DNA of 64,000 nt from Struthidea cinerea (lineage: Eukaryota > Chordata > Aves > Passeriformes > Corcoracidae), in NCBI GenBank assembly GCA_013397865.1, contig VZTI01004085.1, forward strand, positions 504,218 to 568,217. Reading direction: 5' to 3'. The position numbers and the translations under genes are program-made. The notes beneath the pieces are model-generated. The model was not told the origin of the DNA and made no database searches. It saw only the letters and a program-made list of their open reading frames with translations. This document shows positions 54,901 to 64,000 of this stretch, piece by piece; the stretch's first letter is position 1; every line of letters starts with the position of its first letter.

Positions 54901-57900
54901 CATGTATCATTGAGAAAGACAATTTTATACACGAGACCAGGCAATTGATTAAGATGAATCATCAGATCACTGAAGCTCATTTTACCAGTCATTACAATGG
55001 GCTCTGTCTAGTAATTTCAGCAATTTGGGTTAACATGAACCTCTTTCCTCAAGCTGTTTTGAGGGGATAATTCAAGAGCAAAAAGGCTCAATCTTTACTG
55101 TCAGATAGATGATCTTAGAGGGGGAAATTATCATTATAAACTATCTCCAATGTACAAGTTATCTTTCATTTTGCAACATTTCTTTTTGGGGTGAAGCAAT
55201 TAAATGTCTCCACACTAGAGCAGGTAAGGCTATCACCTCCTGGCTGAATACAGACTTACAGTGAAATTAATCTAGGTATAAAGAAGATTCATCAATATCA
55301 TGAAAAAGACCTGGCAAACTTGCACTATTAGATTTACTACCTCAGAGCTATTGCAGTGACTTTCGTTCTAAATGAATGATTTGGTCTCCAACATTATCAA
55401 CAAGCCTTGCAATTCTCTCCTTTTAAAACAAAGACTCAAAGGCATGCAGTGGTATTCAGGCTGGAAGCTACAAATACAGGACAGGTGAAATTTTGCCATT
55501 TCTTTAATACTTCTGTGTTGCTGGCTATTCAGTGATGACCCCTATGTTTCCCAACTGTGATGAAGAAACAGGCATTTTTAATTTATTTTTAAGCAGACCA
55601 TTACAAATTGACAGTAACAGTCACATCTGATGTATTTTTAAAAATGGACACAATTGAGTCCTGCACATCTGCCACAAATGTAGCAGGCAAACTTAATGGC
55701 ATCTTTATTGCCCACAAGACAAAATGTTTGGATTAGGTTTTTATTTCTAGATTGAAATTAATCTGCACTCACTAGAGATTGAGCTTGCATTAAGAAAAAG
55801 ATTGAAGAAGTCTGTCTTGCATCTGGAATGGAAGCTTTGTAACGACACTCAACTCGTGGGAATTTTTCCCACCATTTAGCACTATTCCCTGGAAGCTCTG
55901 TTTGCTGAATAGAAGGGTTTAACTCTTTCTGGAGAACATTCCATGTGTTTCTTCCTAGAAATCGCTATCACCTAAGTGCTATTGGAGTATACTGAACACC
56001 TAAAATGAGCCTGGAAATTTGAACTTGATTATATATCATAGGCAGAGCAAGAATTCAGCAGAGAGAGGGATGTTAAGGGACTTGCTGATGTATTGCCTGA
56101 CCTAGATAAAATGGTGACATTCTAAATGTCTGTAACATGTTTCTATTTGAAGGAGCTTTTAAGGGGATGGAAAAAATATGTTTAAAAGACCAATATATTA
56201 AAAATTAGGCTGCATTAAAACATTTTTTGGAAGTGTTAATGCTTTTCATGCAGCAAGATATGTGCCATATTATAAAATCTTGTGGTTTTTACAATATCCC
56301 TTAAAGAGTAATATAAGCAGATGGATGTTTTAGTGGCAATCTCTTCTATGCGCATTTCCAATCAAATAAAAAAATGAAACCTCTCCTGGCCTGTGATGTT
56401 ATGATGATACAGATAACTGAACTCTGCTGTGACATAACCTATTAATAAAGCTTCCTATGAATTGTACTTTTAAAATGTAGAGGAACAACTCCATCTACTA
56501 CTTAGGGAGATTCCATTCATATTTCATGTAACTAAAGCATAAGAGTGAATCATAACTTGGAACATTCTCACTGATGCATTTTTGTATAGATGCAAGAGAA
56601 AACAAAGAAAAACAAATGTCTGGAGAAAGCACAATAAAATTCCATTTTTCTGTAAAATATATGGCCACTGTGGAATTAGCCTATGATCAAACCATATATT
56701 TCTCAGAAACCCTGAAGAGTTTTTCAGCACCTGAAGGTGTTCAGGCCACCACATTGTCAAGGTCCCAACATGTTCTGGCTAACTAAATTCTCCCAAAAGA
56801 TGCCGACACTTCCCCCAGTTCTCTGCTCTGTTTTGATTGCAATGTTCTCTCTGCTGGTGCTCTGTTCCTCCTCAACAATGGACAGCGAACCAAAATTTCA
56901 AACCCCAGGCACCCACAGATGCACCAAGCTGCCAACCACTCTTGAGCCAACTCAACACACGCACTCAAGCCTAACACCAATATCCTTTACGACCACATTT
57001 GCTGTATGACTCAGCAGCATCAGTAAGGTCTCCTGCATGGTGGGGACATTAGTTCACAGTTAGAGATAATCCATTTTGGTAGACAAGCTGTCCTTTTGTC
57101 ATTTAAAAGTGATAATTAAATGCTGGTCTTGCTGACTGGCCATGCAGGATGTTGTTACTCTTACAACCCTTTGGATACTGATTTTTTAGTGAAGAAAACA
57201 ACAAGGCAGCTCTCGGGGCTTCACACAGCATGCATTAAGAGGGTTTTGGTTTGGTTTTGCTGCTCCAGCTGACTTCTTTTTATCTTAGCTTCTACAGTCA
57301 GATTTGGGGGTTATTTTCCCATTATCTCACAAAGGTATTATAAGGTTTAATAAATTAGAAATTGTAAAATATTTTAAGCCTGTTGAATGAAAAACACTGC
57401 AAACCATGAACACCACAAAAGCTGAGTATTGGCAGCTGAGACTTCCATCCTTAGCACTTGCTATGTTGAACAAAGACAGCAGAGCTCCTGATATTGCAAC
57501 ACTCCTCTCTTGCTGCAAGGATCATACTTTCTCTGCCAGTTTAGCATTTCATGGGTATTTTGAATTCCTCTTTCTTTTCATGTACAATGCAACTAAAATA
57601 CTGGCAGTCTAAAAGAGCTAAGCACGTCAAAAAGTTTAGCACTGGCTTATAGTCATCTGCTCTGAGCTAACATGATTCAGAATTACGTAAATCTAGTGAC
57701 TGTGGAGAGTTAGATGGATAGCCCTCTAAGCCTGCATTGGGAAAACCAAAACAAAGCAATATTATTGACATTAATGAGATTAGAAGCTAATTCATCTGTT
57801 GGTCATGATTTGAACATTTGAAGACCAGACTTGTGACAGCTCAGAGAAACCAATGATTTCCTTTCATTTCTCTTTGACCTTTCCTATTGAATTACATAAC

Positions 57901-60900
57901 TTCCTGTGTTGTTTCATGTTTCAAGGAATAATGGTCACCCAGACTGATAATATTTCTTTGTCCCTGGACAGGGGACACAAGATTTACACATCCTACAAAC
58001 GAAGACATCAGAACATTGAAATGCTTTTTAAATTACATTCTTTACTTTTCTGTAAATATATTCCTTTGACTGTGTATATTCTACAACATAAAGTACATTT
58101 ATAGAATCCAAAGTGGCATACACTAGGATATTTTTTAACAGGAAAACAAAGGATAAAAGCAGAGAACTACTTCTTAAGTATTTTGAACTTACAGACATCA
58201 CCAAAGACGGAAACATTTTTTTTCCACTCATTTTTCAAAGTATCAGACTATGCTTTTATTTTCTCCTGTACGGCTGATAAAATGCTAAGTGCTGCACCTC
58301 ATATATCTCCCTGCATATAGTTACACAACAGCTGTCAAAGGCTCTGTGCACCTCTGAAAAGGTGATGAAGCTCCACTTTTCAAAATGACCGTTTGTTGCA
58401 AAAGACACTTCAACGTTTTCTATCTTTTCCTCTTTATGAAAGTCATTGTTGAGATACCAGCTATAAATAGACTTTGCTTTGTACACTAGGTGCTTTTCTC
58501 TCATCCTTTCTTCCTCCCTCTGACTCTGCCCACTGAATAAGCACTTTGCTGAAGCAATTCAGAAGCCCAGTGAAATCAAACATTCTCCTGCCTCTCTATT
58601 TCTTTTAAAAATAATGAGGGCCGGTTGCAACTTTTTAATGTTTCCATCTACTGAGATAAGCCAACAATCTTTTTCAAATATTTTCCTGTGTGACAGATGA
58701 TTGTCTTGATTTTGGTGGTTTCAAGTGTGAGTTTGAGGATTAGAATTGTTTAATTATAGTTTTATTCCTCTGAAAATTAATGCCAAAATTACAGTTTTTA
58801 TTTAAAAAAAAAACCAAAACATTAGACATCCTGGTAGTGACAAATATAACTCAAATAGGCCCTGGCCCTGTTTGAATGGTTTTTAAATCCAATAAAAAGA
58901 CTCATAATCTCCTGAGATCCCATTTTACCTTAGTGGTTTTTTCATTCCTTCACAAAAAGAAAAAAATAAAACCATCATTCGGCAGACAAGATAGTGTCAA
59001 AACATGGAGGAAAGAGGTATGTCATGTCAAAATAGTGCAGGTAAACAAAAGGTAAAGTCTTCCACTCACCCTGAAAATGGCAGAATCAAACTCAGTCAGA
59101 CATTGCTGCTGCTACAGGAACTTTCCAGCAAAGAGGATTGAAGACTGCAAATCACCACTCACACACAGTTATGTCCTCTGAAATTTTAAAAGCTTAAGCT
59201 AAATATTGAAAGAACATCAGTTTAGAATATTCATGGGTCTGATAATGATATTTAAAGAGCTTCCCTCGTAGCAAGACATAAAAGCACGATAGCTCCTGAT
59301 ACATTGCTGGCTGTAAAACAACTTTCATTACAATCCTTAGTATGTTTCCCACATAATGCGACTTGGAAAACTGATAGGTAACCTTAATCGAGTACACATC
59401 TACATCATTGAATATTTAATGCTAAAAACTAGGAGAGGCAAATCTTAGGTAGCAAAACTCATATAACATTAAACACTGTTAGACAAGACATTTTTCCCAG
59501 TTCTGCTGTTATAGATGTTAAATGTGTGCCACTACATCCTGGAGACATGAGTGTAAGATCAGAATAAACATTCCCCCTTCACCCCATTCAGCTGTCTCCT
59601 ATGACCACTCAGTTTGAAAATGCTACATTCTGGTATATTATCTGAGGAAAAAAATACTTTATCTGGGCTTACTGCTTTTATTCAACACCCAGAACAATCT
59701 ATGTCTGTTCCTTTAATCTCCTTTGGATGTGAAAAAATATGGTTACATAAATCTTAGTAATCCTGAAGGGAGGATAGCATAAAAAGAGTTTACTGGCATT
59801 AGGATTAAGTCTAGTGTATTACAGTGCAATCTTTAATCTCCTAAAATCTACCTCACCGTTCCAAGCTGTTTTGTATGAGTAGATGAAGCTTTGGAAATAG
59901 GACACAGCTGGCAAGAGTGATAGACAGAAACACTTAAAAAAAAGTAAAGAAAAGAAAGGAAGGAATTGGTGAAACTGCTAATGGGGTGATTTAACGAAGT
60001 GACATGCATAACATTATTTTTATTAATTTAGAAATGACAGAAATTGGACGAAGTTCTTGAAAACAAATTAGGAGGAAAAAAAATCATCGAAGTTTGAAAA
60101 CAGGGAAGATTCAAATGTGGATCAAAACGCATCTAAAAGCGCTGTACAAGATACCAAGGTCTTGTTTGGTTCTGAGTTTCCTTGATCCAAACGAATATAA
60201 GAAATGTTTCTTAGGTAACAAAAAAGGACACAATTGCATGCTGAAATGGACTTTTTGCTCTCTTTTGATGAAACTGTATGGAATGAAAACACTGCTGAAG
60301 CCATGTATTACTCGAAAGAAAAATGCAGGAAAAGGTTATTACTAGGCTTATTTCTAAAGAATGCTACAGTTCTCTTTGGGCTTGTGATTTCCCGTTCAGA
60401 GTTTCCCATTGAGGTACCTATGGCCTCTGCTGGGTTTAAAGGTTCAAAAGGCCAGAAGCAGTGCAGCTCAGCAAGAAATGCACAGGCCTGACTGGATGAG
60501 ATACCGGAGCACTGATCCCCAGTTCTGCAGCCTCAGCCGAGGGATTTCACTGCATAACTCTCAGTTTCCTTTGGCTCTGGTAAACTCAGGAAAGTATACA
60601 TACTTACAACAGAGCGTAAACATTTGCTTAAGGGCTATTGTGACTGATGGTATTTAAATACGTGATTAAATGATAACTAAATTAGGCCTTAGATAGTAAA
60701 TACAGATTACATGCTTGTGCTGTATTTGGAAAAGACAAGTTTCCTTGTTCCTCCTCTGTGGCCGCAATGCCAAGGCACAGGAGCACCACACAATGAAACA
60801 AAAAACAGTGAAGCAAATTCTTCCACTCCTGTTCTGAAGTGATACTTAAATTTTGAACCTGAAACCACTGTTGTGAAAAGCTACAAGTGCCAGTGCAGCA

Positions 60901-62084
60901 CATCATTTGACAGCAGCACAAACCTCTGTATCTACCTGGGACGCTGCCAGCACAGTCTCTTTCTTTCTTTCCATCCCCTCCTTTCCCTTTTGAATGGAGA
61001 TGTCAACTTCTCTATATCTCAGATTGTTCCACCTGCCTTGTCTAAGCTTTAAATCTATTAAAGTTATGGCTAAAGATGAGCCATAGTACACAGAAATATG
61101 TTTATCTGATAAAGTTATGCAAATAATTCTGCATATAACTGATATTTATCAGCATTTCAACTGTTAGGTAAGTTAAGTTTTATGTATTTCCAGCACTGAA
61201 GAGAAATATTAGCAGGAAGTAATCATGGTACTGCAGAATCTAGAAGATAGTACAATAACAGAATTTCTTTCTTATTTAGTAGTTTGTATTTCCAAAGCAC
61301 CACACAATCATGAACAAATTAATCTAAGGCTTACACTGAATTTTACTGATAAGGACATTAAAAGCCTTTAGCAAATGTTTAATTGAAATAACTGCTGCAC
61401 ATTAAGTCCAACAAACTTGTTTTAGTATCCTAGAGATTTAGAAAATACCTAATGAGAATGAACTCAATATGCCCCAGTGAACAGAATTCTGTGTGTGCTC
61501 TTCTTGAGTCTCAACTAGCAAGAAAATGCTTTGAAATTACATCTTAGTAGCAAAGGAAGGGCACATTAACAGAAAAAATCCAGTGATACACTGTCCCATG
61601 GATCATGAGCAGAAACCACAGTCCAAGGCTGTCTTTTAGCTGACAGCACAGTTTTCCATGGGGAAAAAAAAATCACTTTGTCATTTCAGTAATTCTGAAT
61701 TTGACTCCCAAATCCAAAGGTTTGCCCTTTTTAAAGCAAAAGTGCAACTGTCACCCATTGTTCCCCTTCAAACCAGTAACTTAATTGTGATAACTCAGTA
61801 AAACCTGGCAGAGAATGCACTGTGATGAACCCAAGGGTTTTCTTAGGAAATTATTTTTCAAGGAAAAGCATTACTGCTTTTCTGCTGTCTCCTGATAGAA
61901 ATCTGAATCCTTTGGGTTCCCCACTGAACACCACTGTCATGAATGCAGTTTTTATTCTGAATTTGTTCTTCTCGCACACTCATTTTTGACTAAAGTGTCT
62001 GGCATTTAACCAATTTGTCTCTCTCCCCAGTAAAAGTTATAAGTAAAGAAAAAAAGGTGGGATTCTTCACATCCACATATCAAA
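51906..62084. other. Long unique AT-rich non-coding block
   Basis: About 10 kb with no recognised gene or transposon. The longest plus frame (52911-53330, 139 codons) has a weak start context and no family resemblance. A frame at 56737-57009 contains a hydrophobic stretch but nothing else. A possible conserved element lies around 54840-55075. Confidence 0.55.
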
Positions 62085-63120
62085 CCACTTTCCAGGTTTC
62101 ATTTGCAAACTTCTCAGGGTACACTTGATCCCACCTTCCAGATCACTAATGATGTCATTAACCAGTGTCAGGCCCAATACCGGTCCCTGGGGACCCCACG
62201 TGTGACAGGTTGCCAGTTTGAGGAGCTCCTTCCCACCACATTCTGGGTGCCGATTGCCAGCCAGTTGTGCAGAGGGTGACACTTCAGCTTCTCAGCGAGG
62301 AGACTGTGGGAAGCTGTATTAAAAGCCTTGGAAAAATCCAGGCAGAAATGTTTATTGCTCAGCTCACATCAACAAAGCAGGTTACTCAGTCGTAGAAGGC
62401 AATCAGGCTTGTCAAGCGTGATTTGGCCTCAGTGAGTCCATGCTGGTTTTTCCAATCATGTGCTTCATCTGACCTGTGGTAGCCTCCAGGGGGATCCGTT
62501 CCATAATCTCCTCGGGGACTGAAGTAAGACTGATGGGCNAGCTCCTTCCCACCACATTCTGGGTGCCGATTGCCAGCCAGTTGTGCAGAGGGTGACACTT
62601 CAGCTTCTCAGCGAGGAGACTGTGGGAAGCTGTATTAAAAGCCTTGGAAAAATCCAGGCAGAAATGTTTATTGCTCAGCTCACATCAACAAAGCAGGTTA
62701 CTCAGTCGTAGAAGGCAATCAGGCTTGTCAAGCGTGATTTGGCCTCAGTGAGTCCATGCTGGTTTTTCCAATCATGTGCTTCATCTGACCTGTGGTAGCC
62801 TCCAGGGGGATCCGTTCCATAATCTCCTCGGGGACTGAAGTAAGACTGATGGGCCAATAATGTCCTGAATGCTCCTTTAAGACTTTCTTGTAGATGGGTG
62901 TGGCAATAGCTTCCATCTTCTGAGACATCCCCTGACCTCCACAACTACTCAGAGATTACGGACAATGGCCCCAGCGATGTCAGCCAAATCCCTAAACTCT
63001 CTTGGGTGGATGTGCCAGGGCCCAGCAATTATGCAGGCTCAAGCTGCTGCAATAGCTCATGTACCAGCTCTTCCTGCACTGACAGTGATGCTCCATCCTC
63101 TTTGGTTTCCTCTACAAGCC
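62085..63120 (-). mobile_element. CR1 LINE ORF2 (reverse transcriptase) fragment, minus orientation
   Basis: This is the only internal, coding-region CR1 piece in the window. Read on the minus strand from about 63120, it shows decayed ORF2 motifs in order. SLTSVPEEIMERIPLEA is the start of the RT domain (CR1 usually has SLTS-x-PGK-x-ME). IGK-x-SMDSL follows (usual QHGF-x-KGKSC-x-TNL). Then come LDFSKAF, LAEKL and GPVLGLTLVNDIISDLEGGIKCTL (quoted in parts; usual PQGS-x-LGP-x-LFN-x-F-x-ND). The RT active-site motif, FADD in intact elements, reads FANE here (codons at 62098-62109 complement), and frames shift between motifs, so no active enzyme remains. An exact duplication (62224-62855) interrupts it; without that the real element would be about 720 bases. 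The 5' part beyond about 62945 is more diverged, so that border is approximate. Confidence 0.88.
62224..62855. repeat. Exact 315-bp tandem duplication with a single N at the junction
   Basis: Bases 62224-62538 recur at 62540-62854 with no difference that I can see; the offset is 316. A single N (62539) sits precisely at the join and corresponds to C at 62855 in the second copy. Two identical copies inside a heavily mutated CR1 fragment, joined by one N, point to overlapping contig ends that were not merged. Confidence 0.95.
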
Positions 63121-64000
63121 AAGATTAGCTCATAACTTCATTACCATGTTTTAGATTTCTTGCTTACCCAGTTTTGGGGGACACTCAGCAGTAGAGGATC
63201 TGGAATATTTTGAGAGGAGAAGAAAAGGGAGGGCAGTTGGCAGAGTAGGAACTGGAGAGTAGGAGAGTGAATGACCACTTTTATGGAAGGAAGGAGGAAG
63301 GGAAGTGTATTATATTCTTAGAGGAAGATGTATTGCAGTTGCAAGCTTGAAGCTCTTTTGAGATCCACCTACGTTTAGCCTACCTGTGCAATATTTTGCT
63401 AAATCTCTACCCCATTCTCTGAATTATGTTTTCACCAACTTCTCTGTACTTTCATATGAAAAAAAAAATTGACATGTATTTTTCCTTTGTGTAGACAACA
63501 TGTTGAATTTCAATTTAACATCAATTCCTCCTTGAATAAATGTATAGAAACAATAAGAAGTATGCCAAGAAAAGAAAAAACTGGAACTGCTTAGACAGTA
63601 AGTAAAATAAAAATTATACCTAACAGAACACCAGAACTTACCAGGCAGGTATGAAGTGGATTCATTCCTCTCAATGGATATTCAAATGCAAATGTTTGTC
63701 TTAGTTCTAAAGACATGAACATTTAAGTTACACTACCTTGCATTATGTTGTTTCTATCCTAAATGTTGTTAGAGAATGTATTTGTCATCAACTCAAATGG
63801 AACTCAAATTTCTTTAAAATATTTAGCTTATATAAAATTGACTGATTTCACTAAACAGAGTTTTAATACCCATGAGTAATTTTATTTTCAACATTTTTAT
63901 GAATGGGGGAAAGGTAAAAAACTCATAATATATATTCACATTCATAAAACACTACAAAAACTGAATAAATTGTGAACAAATGTTGAATTGGGGGGTGGGG
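63121..64000. other. Non-coding sequence at window end
   Basis: A purine-rich patch (63205-63310) is followed by AT-rich unique sequence, and the window ends in a short G-rich run. No gene recognised. Confidence 0.6.

Noticed and set aside
56737..57009. Frame with a hydrophobic, signal-peptide-like segment
   Set aside because: The hydrophobic stretch is followed by Thr/Ser/Pro-rich sequence but no known family. There is no supporting splice or promoter evidence, and another frame overlaps on the opposite strand.
62067..62944. Three similar minus-strand frames as separate genes
   Set aside because: They are pieces of one decayed CR1 ORF2, doubled by the probable assembly duplication.
1..64000. 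CRISPR array, operon, phage or other prokaryotic system
   Set aside because: No spaced identical repeats, no dense gene strings, no ribosome binding site pattern. CR1 and LTR content shows vertebrate nuclear DNA.
1..64000. tRNA or other structured RNA genes
   Set aside because: I looked for A and B box patterns and cloverleaf-like spacing and saw no convincing candidate. A covariance-model search (tRNAscan-SE, Infernal with Rfam) would settle this.

Overview
This window looks like AT-rich, non-coding vertebrate nuclear DNA, most likely from a bird. The evidence is eight dispersed fragments of CR1-type LINEs, several ending in the avian CR1 3' end pattern, one retroviral solo LTR, a low overall repeat load and no bacterial-style gene organisation. 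Every open reading frame is short (at most about 140 codons, apart from those created by the N run, by low-complexity A/C sequence or by the LTR) and none resembles a protein I recognise except decayed CR1 ORF2. I see no protein-coding exon, tRNA, rRNA or other RNA gene that I can defend. The window is either intergenic or lies within a large intron; the sequence alone does not say which.

Layout. Bases 1-6159 are unique AT-rich sequence. A solo LTR-like element occupies roughly 6160-7135, with a tandem 88-bp repeat in its 5' part, a TATA box near 6758 and a polyadenylation signal at 7086. From 7136 to 35569 unique sequence is interrupted by CR1 fragments at 9773 (+), 13130 (-), 18836 (-), 21048 (-), 23560 (-, very short) and 33449 (-). 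A 624-base assembly gap (35570-36193) abuts an (AAAAG)17 microsatellite. From 36279 to 62084 there are CR1 fragments at 40205 (+) and 43491 (-), and an unusual tract of about 260 bp at 51643-51905 made almost only of A and C. The right end carries a longer CR1 ORF2/reverse-transcriptase fragment (about 62085-63120, minus strand), interrupted by an exact 315-bp tandem duplication with a single N at its junction, which is most likely an assembly artefact.

No genes work together here. The most interesting signal is inside the LTR: each copy of the 88-bp repeat contains a perfect 10-bp inverted repeat around a 30-base loop, and the two copies differ at two stem positions with both arms changed so that pairing is kept. 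That is a covariation signature for a selected hairpin, or for conversion between the arms. Other points worth a check are the A/C tract and smaller tracts like it, a 20-bp perfect palindrome, clustered inverted repeats near 26.15 kb, and two candidate CTCF motifs.
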